From Micromonospora sp. MP36 (GTDB lineage Bacteria; Actinomycetota; Actinomycetes; Mycobacteriales; Micromonosporaceae), in contig NZ_VSFA01000041.1 in the NCBI RefSeq assembly GCF_008119785.1, positions 1-63,167 on the forward strand: a stretch of DNA of 63,167 nt. The letters are read 5' to 3'. Both the position numbers and the translations under genes were made by a program. The notes under the pieces were generated by a model. That model had not been told where the DNA came from. It searched no databases and was given only the letters and a program-made list of their open reading frames with translations. How positions within the stretch are numbered: the stretch's first letter is position 1; every line of letters begins with the position of its first letter. Positions 9,272-17,681 of the stretch are shown here, one piece after another.

Positions 9272-9957
9272 GCGCGCCCCGGATGGTCGGCGTCCTCGGC
9301 GGCATGGGCCCGGCAGCCACCGTCGACTTCTACGGCAAGCTCGTGGAGGAGACGGCCGCCACCTGCGACCAGGAGCATGTGCCCGTGGTCATCTGGGGCA
9401 ACCCGCGCGTCCCGGACCGTTCCCTGAGCCTGCTCGGCGGCGAGGACCCGACCCCGTACCTGCGGCGCGGCATTGAGGCGCTGAAGCAGGCGGGGTGCGA
9501 CCTGCTTGCCGTGCCCTGCAACACCGCCCACGCCTTCGTCCCGCGCCTGGCAGACGAGGCCGGGCTGGAGCTGGTGAGCATCATCGAGGTCACGGCCGAC
9601 GCCCTCGCCGCCGACGGCGTACGCGCGGCCGGTGTGCTTGCCACCACCGGCACCCTGCGGGCGGGCCTGTACACGGACGCCCTGCTGAAGCGGGACGTGA
9701 CGGTGATCGAGCCGGACGAGCCCGGTCAGCGGCAGGTCATGGCGGCCATTCGCGCCGTCAAAAGTGGCGTTGTCCGACCAGCGCACAGGCGTGCGCTGGC
9801 GGAGGTCGCCCGTTCCCTGGCCGAGCGCGGCGCGCAGCGGGTCGTCACCGCGTGTACCGAGATCGTCCTCGCCCTGGACGGCTCCCGCGTCCCCGTCCCG
9901 CTGCTCGACCCCGCCCGCCTGCTGGCCCGCCGGGTCGCCGCCGTGGCGCTTGGCTGA
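9268..9957 (+). CDS. Aspartate/glutamate-type racemase
   Basis: Cofactor-independent racemase (229 aa). The two-cysteine acid/base pair is present: Cys84 in VPCNTAHAF and Cys196 in VTACTEIVLAL. The N-terminal GVLGGMGPAATVDFY and the later GVLATTGTLRAGLY are family hallmarks. Length is normal for Asp racemases (about 230). GTG at 9268 overlaps the deacylase stop by 4 nt. With the deacylase it fits a route in which N-acyl-D-amino acid becomes D-amino acid and then L-amino acid. Asp against Glu specificity cannot be read off. Confidence 0.9.
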   Translation: MSAPRMVGVLGGMGPAATVDFYGKLVEETAATCDQEHVPVVIWGNPRVPDRSLSLLGGEDPTPYLRRGIEALKQAGCDLLAVPCNTAHAFVPRLADEAGLELVSIIEVTADALAADGVRAAGVLATTGTLRAGLYTDALLKRDVTVIEPDEPGQRQVMAAIRAVKSGVVRPAHRRALAEVARSLAERGAQRVVTACTEIVLALDGSRVPVPLLDPARLLARRVAAVALG

Positions 9958-9973
9958 GGGAGACGACGAGGCC

Positions 9974-10738
9974 TCAGAGCCAGGGTGGTGGGCCCTCGAA
10001 GGTGAGGGCGTGCACGTCGAACAGGACCGCCGCCGCCACGCCGAGCGCCGGCCCGCCCTGGCGGGCCGCCCAGGTGAGGAACGGTCCGGGTTCGGGTCCG
10101 GCCACGCCCAGGCCCTGGGTGTACTCGGCGTGCGCGGCCAGCGAGGCGATGCCGCGCTGCAACGGCTCACCGGTGACGTCCACGCCGTGCGTGGGGCGCT
10201 CGGCGCCGGCGAAGCAGACGTAGCGCACGCCGCCCCAGGCCGGTAGTCCCTCGCCCACCAGTTCGGGGAAGATCCACCGGTTGCCCGCGTCGCGAGCGGC
10301 GTCCAGCGTTGCCAGCCCCACCGCCCGGTGGTCGGCCTGGTTGGTGATACCGCCCGTCATGCGGACGGTGAACGCGCCCGAGACGATGACGTCGGGTCGG
10401 TGCCGGCGGATCGCCCGCACGATGTCGCGGCGCAGGTCCGGACCGTACTCGACGACCCCGTCGCGGTGGTCGAGGAACTCCACGACGTCCACGCCGACCT
10501 CCCGGGCCGCGGCGCGCTGTTCCCGCTCGCGCAACGGCCCGGCCTGCTCCGGGTGCATGGCGTCGATTCCTGCCTCGCCCCGGGTGGCCAGCAGGTAGGT
10601 GACGTGCTTGCCCTGGGCGGTCCAGCGGGCGATCGCCGAGGCCGCTCCATATTCGAGGTCGTCAGGGTGCGCGGCCACCGCAAGGCAGCGCTCCCAGTCC
10701 TCCGGCAGTGCCGGCAGCAGCCCATCCACGCTCCACAC
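9974..10738 (-). CDS. PIG-L family zinc deacetylase (MshB/LmbE-like)
   Basis: LmbE/PIG-L fold hydrolase (254 aa). The zinc motif AAHPDDLEYG (His24, Asp27) is followed by the conserved TRGEAGID, REREQRAAAREVGV and FLDHRDG segments and a third ligand candidate in NQADHRAVGLATLDAARDA. Relatives de-N-acetylate GlcNAc-inositol, mycothiol conjugates or antibiotic intermediates. Start is GTG at 10738. It converges on the racemase with a 16-nt gap and is not obviously in an operon, so the substrate is open. Confidence 0.9.
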   Translation of the reverse strand: MWSVDGLLPALPEDWERCLAVAAHPDDLEYGAASAIARWTAQGKHVTYLLATRGEAGIDAMHPEQAGPLREREQRAAAREVGVDVVEFLDHRDGVVEYGPDLRRDIVRAIRRHRPDVIVSGAFTVRMTGGITNQADHRAVGLATLDAARDAGNRWIFPELVGEGLPAWGGVRYVCFAGAERPTHGVDVTGEPLQRGIASLAAHAEYTQGLGVAGPEPGPFLTWAARQGGPALGVAAAVLFDVHALTFEGPPPWL

Positions 10739-10801
10739 GGTAACCGCCTCGCCGCCGATCCGTCACCGCCGTGTCGGCAACATTGGCCTCCGTTGACCAG
10801 G

Positions 10802-10817
10802 CGATAATGAGCGGGTG
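10802..10817 (+). promoter_or_regulatory. -10 element abutting GTG start, probable leaderless mRNA
   Basis: GATAAT (10802-10807) ends 7 nt before the GTG start at 10815. A transcript starting at the usual +1 would begin at the start codon. There is no ribosome-binding site in the short gap. Leaderless mRNAs are common in actinomycetes. Confidence 0.5.
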
Positions 10818-11714
10818 GACCCCAGCCGGCTACACCCGCAGGCGCGGGCGGCGATGCAGGTCCAGCAGCGTGTCCCGCTCACCCGGGCGAACCTGCCGGC
10901 GGCACGGCTCAGCATGGTCCAGGCGACTCCGGAAGAGGTGGGCAGCGGGCCGGTGATCCGGTCCGTGGTGACCGTCGACGCCGGCGGCGTGCCCGCCCGC
11001 CTCTACCGGGACGACGATCACGACGCGATGCCGGTGGTCCTCTACGCGCACGGCGGGGGCTGGGTGATGGGCAGCGTGGACACCCACGACGGGCTGTGCC
11101 GGCACCTCGCGGCCGCGTCCGGCTGGGCCGTGCTCTCCGTGGACTACCGGCTCGCCCCCGAGCATCCGTACCCGGCCGCGGTGGACGACATGGCGCGGGC
11201 GCTCAGCTGGCTGCGCGGGCCTGGGGCGGCCCGGCACGGCCTCGACCCGGGCCGGATGGCGGTGGCCGGTGACTCGGTAGGAGGGCACCTCGCGGCGGTG
11301 ACCGCTCGGCGCGCCCGGGACGCGGGGATCCGGCTTGCGGGACAGATCCTCATCTGCCCGGTCATCGACCCCGCGGCCGACTATCCGGCCCTGGACGACT
11401 ACGGCCTGGACCGGGAGGAGATGCGGTTCTTCTGGGACGCGTTCGCCCCACCCGGCGTGGACCGTACCCAGCCGGATCTGGACCCACTGCGGGCCGACCT
11501 CACCGGCCTGCCCCATGCCGTGGTCATCACCGCCGAGCTCGACCTGTTGTCGGCCGAGGCTGAACGGTACGCGGCCCGGCTGCTGGCGGCCGGCGTCCCG
11601 GTCACCGCAACCCGGTACCAGGGGCTCATCCACAACTTCCCGCGAAAACTGGCCCTGTTCGACGCGGCCCACGTCGCCCTGGCCCAGGTGGCCGCCGCGC
11701 TGAACCGCTGGTGA
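10815..11714 (+). CDS. Alpha/beta hydrolase, hormone-sensitive-lipase family
   Basis: Cytoplasmic esterase/lipase-like enzyme (299 aa). The oxyanion motif HGGGW is at 79-83 and nucleophile Ser154 is in GDSVGG. The Asp lies in ITAELDLLSAEAE and the His in GLIHNF, so the triad is complete. Length is standard for the family (about 300). The start is GTG at 10815, apparently leaderless. It converges on the sialidase across a strong hairpin. The natural ester substrate is unknown. Confidence 0.92.
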   Translation: MDPSRLHPQARAAMQVQQRVPLTRANLPAARLSMVQATPEEVGSGPVIRSVVTVDAGGVPARLYRDDDHDAMPVVLYAHGGGWVMGSVDTHDGLCRHLAAASGWAVLSVDYRLAPEHPYPAAVDDMARALSWLRGPGAARHGLDPGRMAVAGDSVGGHLAAVTARRARDAGIRLAGQILICPVIDPAADYPALDDYGLDREEMRFFWDAFAPPGVDRTQPDLDPLRADLTGLPHAVVITAELDLLSAEAERYAARLLAAGVPVTATRYQGLIHNFPRKLALFDAAHVALAQVAAALNRW

Positions 11715-11809
11715 GAGGGCGTCGTCCCGCCCGGGTGCCGGTCGGACCACACCTTCCTCGCGCCGACGCGGACCCGTCGGATCCGGAGGCCGGCTCTGAC
11801 GACAGCTCC

Positions 11810-11841
11810 GGTGCCCCGCCGGACGACGCCGGCGGGGCACC
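11810..11841. terminator. Bidirectional hairpin between convergent genes
   Basis: A perfect 13-bp inverted repeat (GGTGCCCCGCCGG and its complement) with a 6-nt loop lies between the esterase stop (11714) and the sialidase stop (11852). There is no U-tract, as is usual for actinomycete terminators. Position and stem strength support termination in both directions. Confidence 0.75.
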
Positions 11842-11851
11842 GAAGCTGCGG

Positions 11852-13750
11852 CTACTGCTGGGGGTTGATGGTGGTGAACGGGAGGCGGAGCCGGAGTTGG
11901 CCGGCGATCGGGACGTTGTGCTCCCGGACGTCCCGCAACTCCTCGGCGGTGAGGGCACGGCCGTAGATGCGGAACTCGTCGAGGGCACCGCGGAACCGGT
12001 TGACGCCGTCGATCCGCTGGCCGAGGTAGATGCTGCGGATGCCGAAATCCTTGCCGTTGGTCACCGAGCCGCGGGGAGCGGCCAGGTCGGCGACGGTGGC
12101 GCCGTCGATGAGGACCGTGACCCGGGTCGCCGTGCGTTGCATGGCGACGTGGTGCCAGAGCCCGTCGTTGTACGCGCCCGCGATGGTGATGTTCGCGTCG
12201 CCCTGACCGGTGCCGACGACACCCCGGATACGGTTGCTCGCCGGTTCGGCCCGCAGCCAGATCTGCGCCGCTCCCGTACCCCACTGGTAGAACCACCAGA
12301 TCACGTGGCTGCCGCTGGTTTCGCTGTACCGGAACCAGGTCATGATCGTGAAATCGTCGCTCCCGAGGTCGACGTCCGGGTTGTACGGCACCTCCACGTG
12401 GTCGTCGACGCCGTCGAGCGCGATTGCGTCGCCGTATCGCCCGGCGGTCAGCGTCGCGCCGCCGCGCACGTAGGCGGTGTTGTCGTAGCGCGGTGACGCG
12501 TCCTCGGTCGTCGGTCCCGGCTGCGGTGGCGGCGGCAGGTTCGGCGGCGAACCGTTCGGGGTGTCGAGGTACGCCTCGTTGAACCTGACGAACTGGATCA
12601 CCTCGTACAGGGCGGCCACGCCGCCCTCGTACAGCAGTCCGGCGACGGGGCCCGCGACCGGGTCGGTCTCGATCTTGACCAGGTCGGAGTACCCGCCCGG
12701 ACCCCAACTGATGACCTTGCCCTCCTGCCAGGGCTGCCAGGTCCTGGCCTCGTCGTACGAGGACCGGATCGTCAGGGCCTCGCGCTTGCCCGGGTTCGCG
12801 GGTCCGGAGAACAGGATGCGGTCCCGCGCGTCGCCTTCGTCGGTGGCGGTGAGGCGCAGCAACGCTCCCTGTACGACAGGCATCGTCAAGTCGGGCACCA
12901 TCTGGAACGGCGCGTCGAAGCGTTCGCCGCCGTCGCTGGAGATCGCGTACGCCCGGGTGCCCTCAGCCGTGCCGGCTTCCCGCACGTTGACGTAGATCCG
13001 CCCGTCGGTCAGCTCCACCAGCGTCGACTCGTTGACGAAGATGTCGGCGGCGGCGCCACCGGCGCTGGCGCCGAGGTGCCACGTGTCGCCGCCGTCGTCG
13101 CTGTACGCCAGGTGGATGCCGGCGATGGGCCGCCCGTCGGGGCCGACGGACTCATGGTTGGCGCTGATCACCAGCCGCCCGGCGTGCGGGCCGCGGTGGA
13201 GCTGGATGGCGTGCACCGGGCCGGTGGCGTACCAGTGGGTCCACTCCGGCAGGATCAGCTCGGTCATTTCCCGGGGCGCGCTCCAGGTCGCTCCGTGGTC
13301 GTCGCTGACCTGCAGGTACGGCATGCGGCCACCGCTTCCGGTGCCCGGGTTGTGGGTCGTGAACAGCACGACCCGGCCGGTCCGTTCGTCCACGACCGGC
13401 ATGGGGTTGCCGTGCGTGTCGCCGTTGCCGCGCGACACGACCTGCAGCGGCCCCCACGTACGGCCGCCGTCGTGGGACCGCTTCAACACCAGGTCGATGT
13501 CGCCCCGGTCGTCGCAGTTTTTGATCCGGCCTTCGGCGAACGCCAGCAGGTCCCCGTTGGTGGCCTTCACGATCGCCGGGATGCGGAAGCAGAAATACCC
13601 GTCCGTGTTCGCCGTGTAGACCGCCCGCTCCTCGTGGTACGGCTCGGCGGCCTGCGCGGGACCACTGGTGAGCAGGGTGGCGGCCAGCGCCGCGATCACC
13701 GCGGCGGACAGCAGTCGACGGTGTCTCCGGCCGGGTCTCTGTCTCGTCAT
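11852..13750 (-). CDS. Secreted exo-alpha-sialidase with C-terminal LamG domain
   Basis: Glycoside hydrolase family 33-type sialidase (632 aa), exported by a Sec signal (RRLLSAAVIAALAATLL, cleavage near AQA-AE, residue 35). The catalytic propeller starts with the FRIP motif (55-58). Asp-box repeats follow: SHDGGRTW, SDDHGATW, SDDGGDTW, SSDGGERF and SYDEARTW. A proline-rich linker near 415 leads to a LamG/concanavalin-like domain (about 430-620), presumably glycan-binding. ATG at 13750 is preferred: GGAGGT lies 10 nt upstream, and the 10-residue GTG extension to 13780 has none. Divergent from the tandem SGNH protein, so both may act on host or environmental glycans. Confidence 0.93.
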   Translation of the reverse strand: MTRQRPGRRHRRLLSAAVIAALAATLLTSGPAQAAEPYHEERAVYTANTDGYFCFRIPAIVKATNGDLLAFAEGRIKNCDDRGDIDLVLKRSHDGGRTWGPLQVVSRGNGDTHGNPMPVVDERTGRVVLFTTHNPGTGSGGRMPYLQVSDDHGATWSAPREMTELILPEWTHWYATGPVHAIQLHRGPHAGRLVISANHESVGPDGRPIAGIHLAYSDDGGDTWHLGASAGGAAADIFVNESTLVELTDGRIYVNVREAGTAEGTRAYAISSDGGERFDAPFQMVPDLTMPVVQGALLRLTATDEGDARDRILFSGPANPGKREALTIRSSYDEARTWQPWQEGKVISWGPGGYSDLVKIETDPVAGPVAGLLYEGGVAALYEVIQFVRFNEAYLDTPNGSPPNLPPPPQPGPTTEDASPRYDNTAYVRGGATLTAGRYGDAIALDGVDDHVEVPYNPDVDLGSDDFTIMTWFRYSETSGSHVIWWFYQWGTGAAQIWLRAEPASNRIRGVVGTGQGDANITIAGAYNDGLWHHVAMQRTATRVTVLIDGATVADLAAPRGSVTNGKDFGIRSIYLGQRIDGVNRFRGALDEFRIYGRALTAEELRDVREHNVPIAGQLRLRLPFTTINPQQ

Positions 13751-14115
13751 GAAATGCGATACCTCCACTGGCCCGCCCACCTCTCGTCACAGGTACGAAA
13801 CATTGCCGGACATCCTACGTCCGACGTCGTACATCGCAAGCCCTCCGGGCGGCTTGCCGCCCAGCTTGGTCGATACGTCCCTCCCGAGGCCCGCCCACCA
13901 ACACGGCAGCAGACGGTTCGCGCAGGACGATGCCGAAGGGGAGTAACCCCGCTGTTTCCTGCACGGCGCCCGGCAAGGCATCTACCTGCATCGACCATTT
14001 CCGCGCCCCGGGCGTAGCGAGGAGCAAGCTGAGTCGCGACCGGACCGAAAGCCGGACAACGGTTGACCGCGACGGGAGGGGGGAGCAAACTCTTTCGCGA
14101 CCGTGAGGAGATCCC
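13751..14115. other. 365-bp divergent intergenic region, sialidase / SGNH protein
   Basis: It must hold promoters for two secreted-enzyme genes. Near the sialidase there is a compact pair of dyads, GGAC-N7-GTCC (13808-13822) touching CGACGTCG (13822-13829), a plausible repressor site. On the SGNH side, TTGACC lies at 14063-14068 and a 22-bp direct repeat precedes the ribosome-binding site. A 64-codon leftward frame inside (13787-13981) looks non-coding. Confidence 0.5.
14021..14103 (+). repeat. Two 22-bp direct repeats upstream of the SGNH gene
   Basis: Copies at 14021-14042 and 14082-14103 share GGAGCAA at the left and TCGCGACCG at the right and match at 18 of 22 positions, 61 bp apart. The second copy ends 12 nt before the start codon at 14116, so it lies in the promoter or 5' leader. 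Could be a regulator site or an RNA element. Confidence 0.5.
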
Positions 14116-16491
14116 ATGTCTTCCATCCGGAAAATGACGCAAACCGCCGGCACCGTGCTCGCGCTGCTGCTCGGCCTGACCTCCCCGGCCGCCGCGGCCG
14201 GTCCGGACGCCCAGCCGGCGGCACCGCCGGATGACTGGGTCGGCACCTGGTCGGCCTCGGCTTCCGGCACCGTGCCCAACCTCCCCACCGGCTACGCGGA
14301 CCGGACCGTCCGCAACGTCGTGCACACCAGCGTTGGTGGTTCCGGCGTGCGGGTCTCGCTGACCAACGTCCTCGGCACGGTGGCGGTGCGGATGGACGCG
14401 GTGACGGTCGCGGTCGCCGATGCGCCCGACGCGCCGGACGCGGTCGCGGGCACGATGCGAGCGCTCACCTTCGGCGGCGCGCCGTCGGTGACCATCCCGG
14501 CCGGCGGCGAGGTGCTGAGCGATCCGATCTCCCTCGCCGTGCCGGAAGATGGCGACCTCCTGGTCAGCGTCTACACCCCGGTGCCGTCCGGGCCGGTGAC
14601 CTATCACCAGGTGGCCAACCAAACCTCGTACCTGTCGCAGAACGGTGATCACGCGGCCGACGAGTCCGGCGCGGCCTTCACCCAGACGGTCACCTTCTGG
14701 CCGTACGTGAGCGGCGTGGACGTCCTGGGACAGGCCGAGGGCGCGGTGGTCACCCTCGGTGACTCGATCACCGATGGAAACAACTCGACCCGGAACGCGA
14801 ATCACCGCTGGCCGGACTACCTGGCCGACCGGCTGATCGCCGAGCCCGGGCCGACGCGGCTCGGTGTGCTCAACGCCGGCATCAGCTCGAACCGGTTGCT
14901 CACCAACACCTGGAACCCCAACGCCTTGTCCAGGTTGGACCGCGACGTGCTGACCGCGACCGGCGCGCGTTCCGTGATCGTCCTGCTGGGCATCAACGAC
15001 ATCGGCGGCCAGCCGCAACACCACGAGCCGTCGCAGATCATCGCGGCGCTGGGCCAGATAGCGGCCCAGGTCAAGGCGAAAGGGCTGCGGGTAACCGGAG
15101 GCACGCTCACGCCGTTCGGCGGGTCGAGCAACTACACCGAGGAACTGGAAGGCGTCCGGCAGGCGGTCAACGACTTCATCCGCCACGGCGACGCGTTCGA
15201 CGCGGTGGCCGACTTCGACGTCGCGCTGCGGAACCCCGCGGTGCCGAACCGGCTGCGCGTGGAGTACGACTCCGGCGACCACCTGCACCCGAAGGACGCC
15301 GGTTACCAGGCGATGGCGGCGGTCGTCGACCTGGCCAAGCTCGACACCCGCCCGCCCGGCCACTGGGTCGGCACCTGGCAGACGGCCATGGCGCGGACGA
15401 CGCCCGGCGCCGACCAGGGCATGCCGAACCACTCGATCCGCAACGTGGTGCACACCAGCGTGGGTGGCGACGCGGCTCGGGTGCGCCTGTCCAACGCGCT
15501 CGGCACGGCGCCGGTCCTGATGGGACGAGTGACGCTGGCGGTGGCGGCCAGGCCCGACGCACCGGACGCGGTCGCCGGCACGATGCGCGAGCTGACCTTC
15601 GGCGGCGCGCCGTCGGTGACCATCCCGGCCGGCGGCGAAGTGCTCAGCGACCCGATCTCCCTTGCCGTGCCGGCAGACGGGGACCTGCTGGTGACCGTCT
15701 ACACCCCGGCGCCGTCCGGCCCGGTGACCGAGCACCCGCGCTCGTACCAGACGTCGTTCATCACCGCCGACGGCGACCACGCGGCGGACGAGCAGGGCAC
15801 GGCGTTCACCCAGCCGACCACGGCGTGGTACTACGCGACGGCCGTGGATGTCCGATCCGCCACCGCGCGCGGCGCGGTGGTGACCTTCGGCGACTCGATC
15901 ACCGACGGGGACAGGTCGACCATCAGCGCGAACCTGCGGTGGCCCGACGTCCTCGCCGACCGGCTCGCCGCCGAGCCGGGACCGACCAAGCTCGGCGTGG
16001 TCAACAGCGGCATCAGCGGCAACCGGATCCTGGACAGCAGCACCGGGACCGGGATCGGTGGCCCGAACGCGTTCGCCCGCCTGTCCCGGGACATGCTGAC
16101 CACCTCCGGGGCGCGCACGGTCATCGTGCTCGAGGGCGTCAACGACATCCTCAACCTCGAACACCCCGACCCGGAGACCCTGAAACTCGCCCTGCGGCAG
16201 ATCGCCGCCCAGGCACACGCACAGGGCCTGCGGGTCGTCGTCGGCACCATCACGCCGATCAAGGGATGGCGCTCCTACACCGAGGAACGGGAGAACGTGC
16301 GGCAGGCCGTGAACGCGTTCATCCGCACGAGTGACGACTTCGACGCCGTCGTCGACTTCGACGCGGTGGTGCGTGACCCGGCCGACCCGCAGCGGATCAA
16401 CCCGGCGTACGACTCGGGGGACCACCTGCACCCGTCGGACGCGGGCTACCGCGCGATGGCCGAGGCCATCGACCTCGGCACACTCCGCTGA
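14116..16491 (+). CDS. Secreted tandem SGNH/GDSL hydrolase (two catalytic domains)
   Basis: Exported esterase (791 aa) with a Sec signal (residues 1-28, ending AAAAG) and two full-length, mutually similar SGNH units. Unit 1 (about 40-410) opens with DWVGTWSAS and has the Ser block GDSITDG (Ser217), GIND (Asn294) and DSGDHLHPKDAGY. Unit 2 (about 416-791) opens with HWVGTWQTA and repeats GDSITDGD, EGVNDI and DSGDHLHPSDAGY. Both keep Ser, Asn, Asp and His, so both should be active. Family enzymes remove acyl groups from polysaccharides or lipids. RBS GAGGAG precedes ATG. It is divergent from the sialidase, suggesting joint action on O-acylated glycans (inference). Confidence 0.92.
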   Translation: MSSIRKMTQTAGTVLALLLGLTSPAAAAGPDAQPAAPPDDWVGTWSASASGTVPNLPTGYADRTVRNVVHTSVGGSGVRVSLTNVLGTVAVRMDAVTVAVADAPDAPDAVAGTMRALTFGGAPSVTIPAGGEVLSDPISLAVPEDGDLLVSVYTPVPSGPVTYHQVANQTSYLSQNGDHAADESGAAFTQTVTFWPYVSGVDVLGQAEGAVVTLGDSITDGNNSTRNANHRWPDYLADRLIAEPGPTRLGVLNAGISSNRLLTNTWNPNALSRLDRDVLTATGARSVIVLLGINDIGGQPQHHEPSQIIAALGQIAAQVKAKGLRVTGGTLTPFGGSSNYTEELEGVRQAVNDFIRHGDAFDAVADFDVALRNPAVPNRLRVEYDSGDHLHPKDAGYQAMAAVVDLAKLDTRPPGHWVGTWQTAMARTTPGADQGMPNHSIRNVVHTSVGGDAARVRLSNALGTAPVLMGRVTLAVAARPDAPDAVAGTMRELTFGGAPSVTIPAGGEVLSDPISLAVPADGDLLVTVYTPAPSGPVTEHPRSYQTSFITADGDHAADEQGTAFTQPTTAWYYATAVDVRSATARGAVVTFGDSITDGDRSTISANLRWPDVLADRLAAEPGPTKLGVVNSGISGNRILDSSTGTGIGGPNAFARLSRDMLTTSGARTVIVLEGVNDILNLEHPDPETLKLALRQIAAQAHAQGLRVVVGTITPIKGWRSYTEERENVRQAVNAFIRTSDDFDAVVDFDAVVRDPADPQRINPAYDSGDHLHPSDAGYRAMAEAIDLGTLR

Positions 16492-16495
16492 TTGT

Positions 16496-16532
16496 CGGCT
16501 GCGTGCCGCCCACCCCGGTCGGCACGCAGCCG
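16496..16532 (+). terminator. Hairpin terminator after the SGNH gene
   Basis: CGGCTGCGTGCCG and its exact complement form a 13-bp stem with an 11-nt loop, starting 5 nt after the SGNH stop codon. It separates this gene from the flavoprotein at 16592. Confidence 0.75.
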
Positions 16533-16591
16533 GCGGTGTGAGATCCATCGCCCGTGGGAAGGCCCGGTGATCCTGAGGTGTTGTCCGGCAC

Positions 16592-17644
16592 GTGCCGGAG
16601 ACGGATGTGGTGGTTGTCGGGGCCGGACAGGCGGGCCTGTCCAGCGCGTTTCACCTGCGCTCTTCCGGGCTTGACTTCGCCGTCCTGGACGCGAACCCGG
16701 CGCCCGGCGGGGCCTGGCAGCACCGGTGGCCGACGCTGCGCATGGCGACCGTGCACGGGATCTTCGACCTGCCTGGCATGCATTTCACGCCGCCGTCGCC
16801 GGACGAACCAGCCGCCGACGCGGTGGCGGCCTATTTCGCCGCCTATGAGAGGGAATTCGGCATCGACGTGCGGCGTCCGGTTGCCGTCACGGCCGTCCGG
16901 AACGACCGCGACGGACGACTCCTCGTCGAATCCGACAACGGCACCTGGACCACCCGGGCGCTGATCAACGCCACTGGAACGTGGACCCGGCCGTTCGTGC
17001 CGTACTACCCCGGACAGGAGACGTTCCGCGGGCGGCAGCTGCACACCGCCCACTACCGGGGGCCGGCGGAATTCGCCGGGAAGCGGGTGGTTGTCGTCGG
17101 GGGCGGAACGTCGGCCGTGCAGCTCCTGGTCGAGATCGCCGACGTCGCGGCGGCAACGACCTGGGTCACCCGCCGGCCGCCGGTCTTCCGGGACGGGCCG
17201 TTCACGCCGGAGCACGGACGCGAGGTGGTCGCCAAGGTGGCGGCCCGGGTACGGGCCGGCCTGCCGCCGGGAAGCATCGCCAGCGCGACCGAGCTGTCGT
17301 GGACCCCGCAGCTGCTCGCAGCCCGGGAACGCGGCCTCCTGCTGCGCCGGCCGATGTTCGACCGGATCGTCCCCGACGGTGTCCGGTGGCGCGACGGCAC
17401 GACACAGGACGTGGACGTCATCCTCTGGTGCACCGGCTTCCGGCCGGCGCTCGACCACCTCGCGCCGCTGCGGCTGCGGGGGCCCCGCGGCGGCATCGTC
17501 GTGGACGGCACCCGGGTGGTCGCCGACCCCCGGATCCACCTGGTCGGCTACGGGCCGTCCGCGAGCACCGTCGGCGCGAACCGCGCCGGGCGGGCAGCGG
17601 TCCGCGAGCTGCGCGCGCTCCTGGCGGCGCCCGCCCCGGCATGA
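16592..17644 (+). CDS. FAD/NAD(P)-dependent oxidoreductase (CzcO/FMO-like)
   Basis: Two-dinucleotide-binding-domain flavoprotein (350 aa). The FAD site is VVVVGAGQAGLSSAFHL near residue 5; PAPGGAWQHRW is the flavin-monooxygenase-like turn. The NAD(P) site is VVVVGGGTSAVQLL near 167. The late INATGTWTRP and LVGYGPSASTVGANRAGR segments close the FAD pocket. Start is GTG at 16592 after a TGAGGTG element. It is most like single-subunit oxidoreductases related to flavin monooxygenases; the oxidised substrate is not evident. It faces the LysR gene tail to tail with no evident functional link. Confidence 0.88.
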   Translation: MPETDVVVVGAGQAGLSSAFHLRSSGLDFAVLDANPAPGGAWQHRWPTLRMATVHGIFDLPGMHFTPPSPDEPAADAVAAYFAAYEREFGIDVRRPVAVTAVRNDRDGRLLVESDNGTWTTRALINATGTWTRPFVPYYPGQETFRGRQLHTAHYRGPAEFAGKRVVVVGGGTSAVQLLVEIADVAAATTWVTRRPPVFRDGPFTPEHGREVVAKVAARVRAGLPPGSIASATELSWTPQLLAARERGLLLRRPMFDRIVPDGVRWRDGTTQDVDVILWCTGFRPALDHLAPLRLRGPRGGIVVDGTRVVADPRIHLVGYGPSASTVGANRAGRAAVRELRALLAAPAPA

Positions 17645-17681
17645 CGCACGCCCGCCGCGTCGCCGGCACGGCTGCCCAACC

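Noticed and set aside
13751..13780. Ten-residue longer start for the sialidase
   Set aside because: No ribosome-binding site, whereas ATG 13750 has GGAGGT and begins a normal signal peptide.
13787..13981. 64-codon leftward frame in the sialidase/SGNH gap
   Set aside because: Composition unlike coding sequence, no ribosome-binding site, and it covers the likely promoter region.
13747..16548. 933-codon leftward open frame
   Set aside because: Antisense to the tandem SGNH gene; Arg/Val/Gly-rich with no family features. Long antisense frames are common at this GC content.
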